64,000 bases of DNA. Source: Varroa destructor. Taxonomy: Eukaryota > Arthropoda > Arachnida > Mesostigmata > Varroidae. The notes beneath the pieces were generated by a model. It ran no database searches. It was not told where the DNA came from and saw nothing but the letters and a program-made list of their open reading frames with translations. Location: assembly GCF_002443255.2 (NCBI RefSeq), contig NW_019211458.1, forward strand, positions 13,635,939-13,699,938, in the 5' to 3' direction. A program made the translations under genes and the position numbers. The number at the start of each line of letters is the position of its first letter. The stretch's first letter is position 1. Shown here one piece after another: positions 23,699 through 37,717 of the stretch.

Positions 23699-26600
23699 AC
23701 AGTTTATAGAATGAAAAAGGGAAAAGCACAGTACTTTGCCGTGAGTTGTACTTTATTTTAGATCGCATTATAAATAGTTGTCTCATAATAATGTACGCAA
23801 ATCCCAACTATCGATGCACATTAAGCACATGATTCGATTATAATTGTTTTTCCTCTAATGTTCGAAAAATAAGGAATCTTAAATGTTATTTAATCTTACA
23901 TAATTTATATACGTATTGCTGTAATAGATCGTTCAGCTAATACTTACCGGCAGCGTCTACGAAACGAAAACTACTGTTAGATATTTTCTCATCTACTGCA
24001 AAACTTCGAGTCCACATTGAAAAAAAACACTGAACTGTATCTCTTCTATATATATATACTCCCTATATAGAAATATATATAACTTTTTACGGACTGTTTG
24101 TGTGTATGACTCTCTGCGAGGTTGGGCCGCTGAGTATGAGTCTACCACTATACAAGTATGACTGCTGTTAAAGTCGAGAGATTTGTGTTTGTAAAGCGCT
24201 CGGTAATCTATGAGAGCAAATTGGCGATTCGTCACGACCAGGCCGCAAGATATGCAAAAATCAGGACATCATAACGGTAAGAAACGTCACACAAATTTAA
24301 ACCGGGTCAATAGGATAACTACCGTAGAAAATGGGATTAGTGGAAGTTTAATATTAGTAAAAGCTTGTTTGTACAGAAGACATTGAGAGCGTCGAGCCGC
24401 CCAGGTAATATAGTGATGTAGGATCTTTTATTTGAAGAATGACTACTCCCTCTTGAAATCTTTAAGATTGTCGGGGAGTCGATGGTCCCGGCGACTTTAG
24501 GATCGATAACGTCAGGGTTAAGTTGTGACGCATAAACAATTGTTCCAATCATTTGTTCCAATGGTAAAATAGGTCACAGCTAACGCTCTTTATGGGCCGT
24601 CTGGTATTGTTTTGGAATCACCACTCGTATATGTACTATAGCAGTGTTTACAATTTTCTATATTGTTTAAAAAGGGCTAACAATAATTAATGGCCAAACT
24701 AGATTGGCCTTTACCGTGAAAAAGACTGCTTTGACAGGACATATTATCTTAAAACGCAGAAAGGAGTGGTTATCAAGTGACCCTATATGCTGGCCATACG
24801 GAGTCCCTATAGTTCTCGGAACAAATGTCCTGGGTCGCGTCCTCAACATTTTGGCATTAGCAAAAAATTGATATAGCAGATTCGTTTAATTTCACTCCGC
24901 GTACCATCTTTGAAGTCCGAACTCTATTTTGTAATGGCACCGAGAGAACACGACATCCACAGACCTATATATTACAGAAAAAAAGTTTCTCGTTGGCCAT
25001 CTACAAGGAAAAATTCCAAACAGGACAATAGTAAACAATGACGCGACAAAGTTAAACGCGAAATTCAAGTTGAGCAGTATGCCTAGGTCACTAATTCGCG
25101 CTCGTCGTAACTTCGTATAGAATAGCCGGTTACAAATAAGAAGGAGTTTGTGACTTATACCTTAGGTTATCTTCAAGCAAAAAAGCGGTAAGTAAAGAGT
25201 GTGTACGTCTTAACCTTTCCATATATAAGGGAAATACGTCAACGAGGCCATGACCTAGCCGGGACAAAGTAATATGGCTTCCGTTCAGGAGGAGTTTTAC
25301 CTAAAGTAACTGAACATGAGCTATTTACACTGTCTGTCACAGGCTAAGCAAGCAAAAAGGGAGGGGTCTGGATCATTTTTTGGTATTCATTGTATTATAT
25401 AGCCTAAAGATCGTCTAGGTGGAGCACGAAATTCTCTACCTTCCGTCACAGTTAGTGTAGGTAAGCTAAAGAAGTCTTATACATAAGACTTCGTAATTTT
25501 CGCTGTGCCAATGCTCACGAGTTCTCTCCTCCCGTAAAAGGTTAAACACCTAATATTCCAACGGCGATGATATATTCGTTCGTCGTACCTTTTCTAACTA
25601 GCATAGTGAAACCGGTCAGATCTATCAGATAACATACCACCTCTATGTTTCCCAGGATGCTAGACTCAAAAGCAGAGAAGGGTATAATATTTTTCACCTT
25701 AGTAAACATACGAACATTTTACTGTTGGAGTACGATTCTCACATATTATAGGTTATTTGCTATACAGATAATTGTTATAGTTAATTAACTATAACAATAA
25801 TTGTTAATATAATTAATTGTTAAAGTAGAACATTGCATTGCAAGCAATGTTAGTGCTTCCACTGGATAATCTGCCCCACACGCATGGTTATGTTCATTCA
25901 TTGGAAGGTCGTGTCGGGCGAAACAAACGGTCATACGTTTGACGTTAGAAGTTTGTAGGACAGAAAATAATCGTTTCGTTTCTATTACCATGTAATATGA
26001 GAGGTTAGGTTACTGGGCTAATAAAATCATGGTACGCTTCCGCAGATAAACAGACTTTATGCGTAACAGCTCTGGGCGTTTACCTTGTCTGTTAAATGGG
26101 TCAAAACTGTAATATCCCAGGGAAGAAAAGAGCACCTCTTCCGTAACCCAAACGCAGACAGATATTAAGTGCACGTAAATATTACAGAGATATAGTACAC
26201 TTAGTGATACATAATGGTCTATGTTTTCGTTGATCGCGTCTTTCAATTGTTTTGTGGTGTATCTCCGCTGTGTTGAGCTAGCCCGGTTGCATTTAGTTTA
26301 TTAGGCTGAAAAAAGACAGGTATCTGAGCTGCGAGTGCTTCGTCGTTATACACGACGTCCTCAACGGTCTGTGGATAAGTTCGTAAATTTGTCTTTGTCG
26401 AACAGAATATTATGATCAAATTATTACAGTAGAGGCTCTTGAAGAACTTTTCACTGCTGGAATCATTTTTCCAGAGAAGAACCAGACTCTCAACAACACC
26501 CAAAACTCACAGTGAGGTCTTAGAGCTAACATTGACTTACTCGTGTTCATAGTCATGTTTATAGAATGAAAACATGTTCAGAAATTAGGATGATTAGCAG

Positions 26601-29600
26601 TGAATATGCCTGTTAATCGGCCTATCGTTGCTGTTCTGACATAAACTAGTCAAAAAAAAACATGAGATTCTTACTTACGCCACAAATAAGATGGTTAGGT
26701 AATTCTATATGTATGAGGGTCCTAAATGCAGGCGCATTTATCTCTGTTTCCGCGAAAATGACCGATTACAGTGCTATGCATCTTATACGAAAACAGTGCC
26801 TTCGTTCGGCGCCAGTCTTTCGAGTATCGCGAAATCGTCAGATCGCATTGTCCTACATTGAACGACAACAGGCGCAAAAGCATGAAATCAAAGAACAGCT
26901 AAGGACCAGTGTTTCTATTAACCCAGTTTTTCCTTACCGCGCGTCGCTGTCTGCACGCCCCTTCCGGGAGTATGGATACGCGAACGAGCGGCAGCACCAG
27001 TTGGCAGGCCATTTGCCCCCTAGTTTTGTTGATCTTTTCTTCCCTATTCCTTACTCTTCACTAAGTTCCCGGTGCTGGGCGAGCAGACTGCGGCCTGATT
27101 TCCACTTGGTCTAATCGCTTGTTGCTATCGACCCCATCAAATGCAAATGCTCAAACCCTACCTCCGTCACTACAGTTCGTAGTTGAGTGGTCGCTTTGCG
27201 GCCACAGCGGACAAGGGCTGCCTCGGCACGATGATAAAGTCTGCCATAGCTGCCCAGACACTGGCGCGGCTCGATCTTGTGATGAGCTCTGAACTAAACT
27301 GGACTGAGCTAAGCTAGTGAGTTCTATTGCTGCCAGTACGGTTATTCTGTGCCGTCTATTGCCACTGGTGGCAGCAAACCGAGGGCTTGTCATGCCTTCT
27401 ATATATGGTATGGGTGTGGCCCATTCTTTTGGCCGACTACGGCCGGTTGTTGATGGCTGTATGCGCTGCCTGACGTTTTACCACCGACTAGTTTTGCAGT
27501 TAATATAACCAACCGGCAAGCAGCTTCCCCTTTGGAGACAATGCTGGAGAAGAGAACAGAGTTTACTGTAACAACGCCGTCAATGGCGGGTGCGCCGGTC
27601 GAATTTTTGGCATTAGCGTCGAAATGCATGAAACCTACATTGAACGAAACAATATCAGACGAGCGGCAGCAATGAGTTGTACCCGTTCGCAGGACCTGCG
27701 AAAATAGTTGTAGGAACGACCAGATAGCTCTGATGCTCATAGCATGCGGCAATCGCCCCGTTCGCCCACGATTCGGTAATTGTTGCCGGGTGGCCTATCT
27801 CGATCTTAGACAAGCGACGAAATTAAGCAGCAGCAATATCATGGAGGCGACTTCGATAGCTGAAATAAGGACAAATCTGTACAGACGTAAGTAGTCGTAT
27901 AGACATAACACCGTTTGTTGAAGCGCTGGTCCAAAGAAAGGAAAACAGTTGCTAATGCAGACGTTAAAATTCACATTAGTTCGATTGCTAAGTTCGTAAA
28001 TAGTTTACAAGATCAACCGGTAGTCTAACAGGACGAATCACAGATATAATATATGTATATATATATGGTCAATGTAGTGATTCGGACGGCCATAAACAGC
28101 ACCGAAACAGTGATGTCTAATAAAACGTTTGATAAAATCACAAAACAATTTGAACTGTATAAAATTAACGATATCATATTATTAAAGACCAAGTACTTTT
28201 TACGGAGCAGGGGCCAATGCGTGAAATTATATAGTATCGAAGTGATTGGCTAAAAGTAATAGATAAGATGGCCAGCTTGTCAGTTATTATATCGTGTGTA
28301 TTTAATATTGACCTCTTTTTTACTCATAAGAGTTATGTTCAATAGACGTTCCACTATTAATCGCTGATTTAAAGATCACGCTTGATCCTGCGACTAATTA
28401 TCATTATGATTCGTTCGTTATATATAAACATTGAAATTCTGTTTCCGCCTGTTTATAATGTGTTTACTAGGTCGTGTTTCGTAATGTTCCCCGCTAGGGA
28501 ACGTCCAGCCGTAGCCTCAGTGCAAGGAAGTCGAGAGAAGTGCAAGGATGAAAAAGGCCAACGAGTAAGTAAGCCGTACGAATGACCCGATAACGCTATC
28601 CTTCGACGGACATTACGAATCAGCAGTCGCTAGCGTCTTTCTGCTGGACGATCCGGTGTGAAGGTCATCGAAACGTTCACGAAGAGACCGAGGAACAATA
28701 TGGTAAAGACATGATGTGCGAACGGAAGAATCAGCTGTACTCAACAATATTTTCTTTAATTTTTTTTAGTGTAACGCAATGGGACTCTGGAGACAAGTTT
28801 GAAAAATGCTCCAGTGAGTGAAGAGGTCTTTAGAAGAAAACTACAAACTAACTAGAAATTAGTCAATATATAATTCAGCTATAATAATTGCCCCACATCA
28901 TTCCCGTCTAACAGACGCTGCTATGCTGTTTAATGTCGAGCGTATTCCATAATCGGAAAATTTATTTCAACGTAATATATGGCATACACCCAATTATGCT
29001 TGTTATCCAGCTACGTGCAGAACGCCCTCGGCGTCGTGACATTTCAGCTATACGCTTGTCGGCATTTGTTCAAGGGTCTGTGGTAGACTTTCTCGCTGAA
29101 ATAGCACTTGTCCGTTCTGCATGTAACGAAAATGATATTAATGTAGCAATTGCCGTTTAGCTTCGACGTAACGGCGATGGTGCGCTTTGCGTAAATGGCC
29201 ACCGTTAGCATTACTACATGAACGATACTCATTAAACGAGTGTTGGAAGACAGGTGCGAAACGCAATGTAATCACTACACCGGTTTGTTGTCTGCGTCTC
29301 GTCCGCTTCGGTGAGTATGTGTAAATATAGGACCTTTGGATTGAGTTAGTGCTATGGCAATGAATGCTAATTTTATGTTTTCTCTAGAAATCCGTAAATA
29401 TATATATATATATACGTGAAAAATGCACCGAATCAAATATATGCATTGCTAGCAAATGCCTTCACTAAAAAAGGACTATGGAATCAGATAATGAAAATCA
29501 GTGGATTACATACATCAGTTTCTGTCAAGATAACATTAATAGTACACCATCGCTGCGTCTGTGTGCAGTTACACCGTTCTGCCATTTTTTAACCGTGACA

Positions 29601-31699
29601 GCATCTTGACACGCAGGATCGTTGTGAAAGAAGACGGCCCCTTATTTCAATGGGGCACAAATCGTCATAATTCATTATACTGTTCAATTCTAGATAGACT
29701 GCTATGCCAGCCCCAGTGTGATTCGACCCATTATATCACAAATTATGAATTGCAGTGGAACGCGCTGGATAGCAGCCATCATCACTAAGTTTGGATCGCT
29801 ACCTTTCTCTAGTGGTCGGTGCATATTATCTCCGCGCTTCGTTTTTGTGGGGTGCTTACACAATTTTTACTATCGCCATCGGAGACAATACTGCCGTTTT
29901 CATATCGGGATATTGGCCACTGCATTTTTTGCCATTGGCAGCTCACGCTGTCTGTCATTTGACAGCGTGTGCCTTAGATTCCCTTCTTTCCATTGCAATC
30001 CTATTGCTATATGCATAATATTCGTGTAAGAAGCTTGTGACATGTTGCAGCGAGCGCTGCTTGAGGCAAAAGCAAGAGCCCCACACGTAGGCACAAAGGG
30101 GGCTTCTAATAGCGCCATACGTTATGCCTAGACGAAAAGCTAAGAGGGTAACGAAGCATGGCTTTTCCTCACGGACCACATATATGGATAAACGTTTTTC
30201 ACTTAAAGGGAGCAACCACTAAGCTAGCATCACTAATAAATAAAAAAAAAAAAAAGAACAAAATCTGATCTGGTTTGCCGGACGCATGATTTGCTGCCTC
30301 GGTGAACGTGGATTATTGGGAACGCATCACCAGCTATGCCCTATCATCCTCCTTACACTATGAATTGACCCCACATGTATCTGATATTGGTACCAAGTAA
30401 AATGTATAGAAATGATGTAAACTATATTTGATGTGTGAATGATTTTTGTTGTGTCTACTCTTTAGGTAGCAACTTTGAATCGACAGCAAAATTCAGTGTA
30501 AGCTTACAAAAACGGAACTTGACTTAGGTCCTGCAGATAATTTAAGGTGGGGTGCAAAGGGCCGCTCTTCGTATTCGAGTGCAAAGTGAGATGGCTTGTT
30601 TTGAATCACTGAAAATCGTAAGCATGCTTACGTAGCTTACCTGTATATAGCATCACTGAGCAACTACAGAAATGAGACAGCACCGCATGGCCTATCCGAG
30701 ATGTTTCTGACATTAATCGAATCCCAGACCCGAAGAAGTTGAAGAGTCGTTTGTTACGCTTCTGCCCCACAGATGGCGCCTTCTAGCGGAAAGGTTACAT
30801 GGTACATACCGGACCGCTATTTATCGTGTGCATAAATTTATATGCTCATATATTTCGCTGTTATCTATTATATATTGATTGGTAAAATTAAATGCGCATG
30901 GAAAATGTTCGTTAGCCTTGCGTTTGTCTATCTCCATGGTAAAGTGTGAAGGGCTTTTTTTCAGAATTGACGATGATGATGCCATATTCATGCGCTTCTG
31001 TATGACAGCACTCTGACCCCTATGAGTGGATAATAGACGTGGCGGAGAAGAGTCGCTTTATAGTCGATTACAGTAAGCATAATTCTATGGTTTAGTGTGA
31101 TCCAATGAGAGCGCACTCCACTCATCACACGGCCGCCGCAGTAATGACGGCGTCGACGGCTATGCTGGAAGTGACGTTTTCGGCAGACTCTCTGACCGAT
31201 TTTAACTACAGTCACTTCACTCATTCGTTGTTTGTCGCTAACGTGAAGCGAACTGAAGTGCGCAGGCGATCGCGATGGCGGAGTTATACCACTGTATTGT
31301 GGACGTCGTGACGGATGCATACAAGGCCATCGATGCCATCAGCATTACAGACAGCGGCTCTGGCTACTGCTTCTATTGTCTACGGGTAGTAGTAAGACAA
31401 CCGAAGATTTTCACTGTTAGTAGGTTGCCGCTGGCGATTACTAGCTGTCAGTGCTGACGCATAAACTGTGTAAAACACCATACCGGGAATATGGCGTAGC
31501 ATCCCGGTACAAGGTGGCAGACACAATGGGGAGGGAGCAGTTATGTGCCTTCGCACATCATGTCGCTGTACAGAACGGTACGTAGTGTGCTAGCACCAAA
31601 GACATCAGTCGCTGCTAACCAGTGACGCAAGCCTGCCAGTTGGTCTTTCATCGATAAAGGAAACATTTTCTTACACCCAGCAACGCATAGTGAAGCTAC
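23699..31699. other. Intergenic DNA, part GC-enriched
   Basis: No supported gene. The 28-bp palindrome at 25771-25798 is here. A GC-richer stretch at about 26750-27800 has overlapping ORFs on both strands, the longest 26662-27114 (150 codons). These lack motifs or splice context. A hydrophobic ORF at 29791-30018 (TTG start) and a hairpin at 29944-29969 are also present. Confidence 0.55.
25771..25798. repeat. Perfect 28-bp palindrome
   Basis: The 14 bases ATTGTTATAGTTAA at 25771-25784 are followed directly by their exact reverse complement at 25785-25798. Further ATTGTTA/TAATTG motifs follow immediately. Confidence 0.9.
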
Positions 31700-31733
<34 letters not shown>

Positions 31734-31803
31734 GGGAGAGAGAGAGCGAGAGGGAGAGTGTGTGAGCGAGAGAGGGAGAGCGAGAGGGGGAGGGAGAGGG
31801 AGA
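31700..31803. repeat. (GA)n polypurine tract
   Basis: About 100 bases of nearly pure purine on the + strand: (GA)n, then GGGAGA variants, interrupted by a short GTGTGTGAGC. The minus-strand Ser/Leu-rich ORF across it is a composition artefact. Confidence 0.9.
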
Positions 31804-34800
31804 TCGAAGGTGAACGAACGAAAGAGCCACCATCATGTCATACACAGAGTGCTTACTTAAATGTGTGCTGCGGTGAGTCTGTATGCATGTGGCCGTATAT
31901 TTATAAATAGATTTTTGACCATTGGCACGCATCAACCGTTAACGGCACGATATCGTGCCGAACAACACAATTACGGATGCAACTATACGTGCCGATACCT
32001 GCTGCGTATTTTACAGGAGTGACGTTTTAAAGATGCTACTCATGAACATAATAAACAGCTCGCACTAGCTTTTGGGAATAACAAGTTTCATTGAATGATA
32101 GTATAGAGAAAATTGAAACAAATTAAAGTATTACTTGTATAACTGATCAAGTGTACTAATGTACAGCTTAGAGAGTACCTCGTACAGAGACATTCTATAA
32201 TTTAAAAACCTTCTAGATTAACGGGTATGAAATGGTGGCATTATGAATCTTGTAGTTACTCCAAGTTCTAGCCGAAGTTACCGGCAGGGATTGCCCACGG
32301 ACAAACGGTTTCAACGGTCGGAACAATTCGCTGACCGTGTCGTGAAGAGGCGTCCAGGAGGTGGTAAACACAATGTGGGCATTACGAAGTTTCTCACGAT
32401 GGGTTAAGATAATAATTTTTTTTTTTTAAGAAAATACCTAGATGGAACTTGCGCTAAAAGTTGTTGTCGTCGCCGTTTTATTACAGCAACGAACACGATA
32501 CCTATTTTTTAAACGATTTTAACAAGTATACCGCAGTCACTATTGGCTGACACGCAAAGTGTAGACATTAAAGCACTGATATACATTCAGTGGTAGAATG
32601 CGTCAGAACGGCACGCATTATACAGGCGGCTATTGGGATATCCATACACAACCTCTACTATTGGGATCTGATTAACGTGCTCCGGTGCCCTCTGTGCTCT
32701 CTTTGCAGCTCAATTTCCAACAAAATTAGCTCGAAAATTAATAATCACTCAGGAATGCTTTGTGCTATCGTGGTAATAGCGTTTTTTAGAGTATCAAAAA
32801 TAATTTTCCAATTTATATGCCATATAGTAAGGACTGCTCAAATAAAGGGTTACATGGGCTGATGTTGCTAGTGAAGTCACGTTAGAGTCGGCCAACCAAA
32901 GACAAACACAATCAATTGGACATTTTATACTTGCATTGATCATGTGTTTCGTCAACCCCGTACGAAGCACGAACTCAGCGGCAATATTAACCGAAATATA
33001 CCTTTGTACTGTGGCAACAAGTTGGATTAGAAAAACTTAGAAGTGTGGAAGTTTTCTCAGATGGACCGAATGATACGCGTCCTTACTAACGTTACATAGG
33101 TATGGTGCAAAGACTAGTATAAAATACGGTATTGTGCCATGCATGACGATGGTCTGTTTGAGGTGGTGAGTCATACAACAGAAGACATCATGCACACAAT
33201 GTTGCCACATTTTGCTTAACGTAAGGAATCATCCCAGTTACGTTTGAATCTTATACACGCGGAGAGATGTCGGATTGACATCAAAATGGCCTTCGAGAAT
33301 TGTATTGCAGCAACAGTTTTCTTCCTTAACCAATAACTCTAAACGTTAGGGTCGAATCTCACCTCTTGCTGGGCTCATCCGAACAGATCTTCTACAGCGT
33401 AGGCACGGACGGCACACGCAGTCTTCACACTTTTCATCATAATTAAAACATAGTTTAGTGCTCAGTTCTCTCCCCGGTACTTTTTCAACTATCCTAATAT
33501 AGGATTCATGGCGTTTTCTAAAACTATTAAAGTATCTTCTCCCATATTTCTAGGGGCTATTTCTCATTCTTCCAACCGAGCAAGCAGCCAATGATATTCG
33601 CCTTCGTTTCGACAAATGAGTGCAAATTGTTTACGTACGCGTCCAAAAATTAGACTCTAAAATAGGTACACGTGTTGAAATTTCGCGCGCAAATACGCTG
33701 GCTGAGTCTCTGCTCCGTTTCATAGTTAATAACAGAAACGACAGGCAAAAGATATGGCAGTAAACTGTTAGGCCGGTGTAATATTTCTAGAATATTCCTC
33801 TTGGCGACAAAGTGCAAACCGTTGATAGGGGATGTATGACTCAGCGAATCGGAAAGACAGGTGCGGTACTACGCAATAATGGATACGCATGATGTCACGC
33901 TTACGCACACTAGAGGCACATATCGCTGAGCAATATGCTCTCGTATTGACATTACTTTCCGGTGTAGGTAAACGACTTGCTCTGCGCGCATGGGCGTAAC
34001 GTCTTCGAACCGCCGTATAACTGTTCTCCTGGGCGTTGAAACTTTTACACATAGAATTTCAAAATGCGCCCCTTTTTGGGTGGACTGATTACACAAGAAT
34101 CCGCGATCAATGTCGCTGTGGCAATGAGGAATAATGTCGAGCCCGACAACGCTATTATCTAATCAATCTAACTAGGAAAATGTTTTAACAAAAAAAGCCT
34201 CTAACGTGTGCACGTTATCGGAGCTATTCTTGATGCGATTTGTAACGCGTAACTATAAGTTCACGGAGTTCACGGCTTAAGAGATAAATTGTGGCAAAAA
34301 ATTCCTAGTTCAATTAGCCAGCGGACAAACAATAGAATCAGGCTAGAATAGTTAATCTAATCAATGCCTGTTGCAGTAGTGTCCCGCCTAAAATGGATTG
34401 TAGGATAAATAAATGTTTAAACAACAATAAATGTTACAACACTTACAATCTGGACGATAGTCAGCAGTCCGTTCCTTGAAGTGATTTGATCAATGTGCAT
34501 TTTGCCGGCGATGTATTGCTTAAATCCAAGCAGAGCACCACAAAACAGCCTTAGACCCGGCGTTTCCCTGCTTAGTTGTTATAGGTAAATGGGATTGGCA
34601 GTATCCGGCTGTTAATGACGACGCTAACAACAGTAACTCTGTCAGTAGTGTGATACACTGTCAAATCGCGCGCGGGTCTTACCCAACAACAGCACACGGT
34701 TACCCGCAATAGTCAAGTTTGACAACACGACAGAAGCAAAGAGGCCGACGCCGTAGGAAGGGGTAAAATGGGCAACTGGGCGAGGAGGTGGCGCCAGTCA

Positions 34801-37685
34801 TCCTGGTGGGCCGCCACCAGTGAGCTGGCGGCCTCAAGGAATACTTTACGATATACGTATGCACGTACAATAGTACCATAGACCACAGGCCCTGACGGGT
34901 TGGTGGCCTGGATGGCTGACTAGCTCCCCGCCAACGCGACGCCAGAGCTTCTCGCCTAGATGAGAGGGAAAGCGAGCTTACCCATACCACTGACCAGTTG
35001 CCCATGCGGAGACAACATCCGCGACGAAGCTGTTATCGCTATATTATTTTTGTCGTAGCTGTGGTGGTAGCAACAATGGTTGTTGTAACTATGGTTATGA
35101 GGATAATTTGGTAACTGGTAGCCACCACACGATGAGGGGCAACGGTCATATCGAAACGGACAAAGGCTATCAAAAGTACATGTTGGGAACTCATACTGGA
35201 GGAATCCTAAACGCTTGGTAGATATGTGCAGTGACGTTCTTCTGAGTGTTGGTAAATCGTTCAATTAGGTAAGATAAACTATACATGGGATTTGATTGTG
35301 GAGAGATGTGTGAACTTGTAGAGGATGAAGGAAAGAAGCCATTGATAATTGGCTAACGTTGTCTAATTTCAAACCCTCGTCTCTGGAATGCGAGGCACTG
35401 ATAAGTCAGACCACCGATAAAACGTGAGAAGACAACTAGACACTAGAGCCGCTATCCGTTTGTTCAGTACTGACGGATCTGATTAAATTAGGGAATGATG
35501 AGTTTTTTTTTGCGGTTTTTGGTGGTGTACCCAGAAGCTATTCAGGCGATTGTTATTTTTTCTACGGCGTATCGTTTGCTTTCTCTACCGTGATACATGC
35601 AATAAGTGCCCACTACATAAGGACAAGCAGACGTACATCTCCAGACTCTACGAACTAGTATATTTTAAAGTATTTAACATAACTGACACTTGTTTCAGGT
35701 AGCGCATAAGAGATCGGTCCCAAATAAAGACTTCTATCATACATTTGGTATAATGAAAATGTTAGAATTGTGCATCCAGGTCTCATGTACATTGCACTTC
35801 TTAGCGCTGTGCTAATTGACAGTAAAAGCTGGGGTAGTTTATTTTGGAACTGCTATACAAAACGCACGACAGTCGCCCCTTCTACGATGAGATCTAGTAT
35901 ATTTTTGTAATTATTGTCTACTAGTAGATAGGTATCTATACGCTTTACTCTATGTGTCGATCTAGCTATGCGTATGAGGTGAGACGCGCTGAAAATACAG
36001 CGAAGGTCAACCTAAGTTTGGTCGTACTAAATAAAATTTCTTTACGTCTCAGGTCTTCTATCAGCGCCACAAGCTATAATCAATTACTGTTGCTAACTTC
36101 CTCAAACGGATCGAACTTTCTCTAAAGCAAAGTCTATAATAAACCCTCACTAAAATCCATCAGCTTATACTTAAAATGACTGTTCTTCATGGCCAACAAT
36201 TGACAAGGGTTCATTTGTGCTTCGCAACATCTTTTGGGCATGCCAGCTTGGGCAATTAGGGCAAAACTTTGCATTCGTTATTATAATATCGTAGTGCGAC
36301 CATATACACCTAAGTACTTGCTCAAATGATAGGCATAACAATGCAATGTAGCATCCTATAGCTTGTGGAAGGCAAGGTGGATTGCATGCGTGTTGCTGCT
36401 CAATGACGAAGCGCGTCGGACCATCGAACGGGAATGTCTTGCGAACGAGAAGATTGCAAAAACATAATAAACGAATATCGCACAAATGTGATGGGTAATA
36501 AAAATAGGAACAATGAGACTATCCTGCCAGCCAATGTACAAATGTTAGCCGCCCAAAACAGCAAGCTGAATGCAGTAACAGACAGTTATCTAGAGAAGTT
36601 TTCTATAGCATTAAGTTGTTCTTCACCACATAAGTCACCACTGTTTTTTAAACGATGTCATAGCGAAGCTGATTTTTCCTCCTTCTTCTTCTTCTTACAA
36701 GCGAGATACACTGTTCTGTTGGAAAATTCCATGCTTGAAGTTTCACCTTTTACTGATCAAAAGCTCAATAAACGTATCTTTAAAAGATTGCTTGAGGCAA
36801 GCGCCAATAGGGATTCGCAGTAAACACGCCCACGTACTTATCGAATTTATCGTGTAAACCAATTATAGTTTCTGTTATAGTTTAAATATCGGCTTAACTT
36901 GTCAACAACAGCCAATTGAACAAGTATCGTAGTTATATCTGCAGTTACGATGAACGAACTCGAACGTTCGCTTATAACCCACTCGGTTCTTCATACGGAA
37001 CCTTGTCGCCTTTACTAGAAAATGTGTGACTTTCGTAAGTTTTCATTGGATTCATATACGGAATAATTCTACTCATTGAATGCAATAAAGTGTCTTCACC
37101 CTTTAAAGTCTCGTTGACGGCGCTCTATTCAATTGAAATGCCAAAATATTGTTTTAAAATATGGTAAAAAAAAAAAAAAAAAAAACATTCGCTTTATACG
37201 TTCACGACGAATCCAGTGGGTTATTACGTCCGGATATAATTGCGTCTAATAAACCCTACGTCTGATGAAACGTTCTAGGTCAGGTCGTGTAATGACTCAA
37301 ACACGAATTGTTCGTTCTTTTTTTAAACACGGAACGGCTTTTAATTAATGGACCATGTTAGTATTATGGAATACCGGTGGACCAATGACAACTTCTATTG
37401 CATAAAATTACAGGGTGCTAAATACACTACAGTCACAAAGTATCTTTTGCGGACAAACCGCTCAAGCTGGAATTACATTCTTCACGTAATTCACGAAAGC
37501 GCCTCTTCTATTTATAAACAATTAGTAAATTATACGCCGTCCACTTCTACCAGTGACGCTAAAATTTTAATAGTCGAATGGAAGAAATTTTATAGTTACA
37601 AAAAAAAACATTAATAATTATAATGCAAAGATAATGCTTATTGAAATCAGTAACTATGACTCTATTGAAAACTTTTTATTATTAA

Positions 37686-37717
<32 letters not shown>

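Noticed and set aside
26662..27114. 150-codon ATG ORF
   Set aside because: Lies in a GC-richer patch where long chance ORFs are expected. No domain, signal peptide, splice context or poly(A) signal.
29791..30018. Hydrophobic ORF resembling a multi-pass membrane protein
   Set aside because: No ATG (TTG only), no neighbouring exons, and the hydrophobicity follows from T-rich sequence.
36434..36823. 129-residue ATG ORF
   Set aside because: No recognisable motif, includes a poly-Phe artefact from a CTT repeat, and the length is within chance expectation for a 64-kb window.
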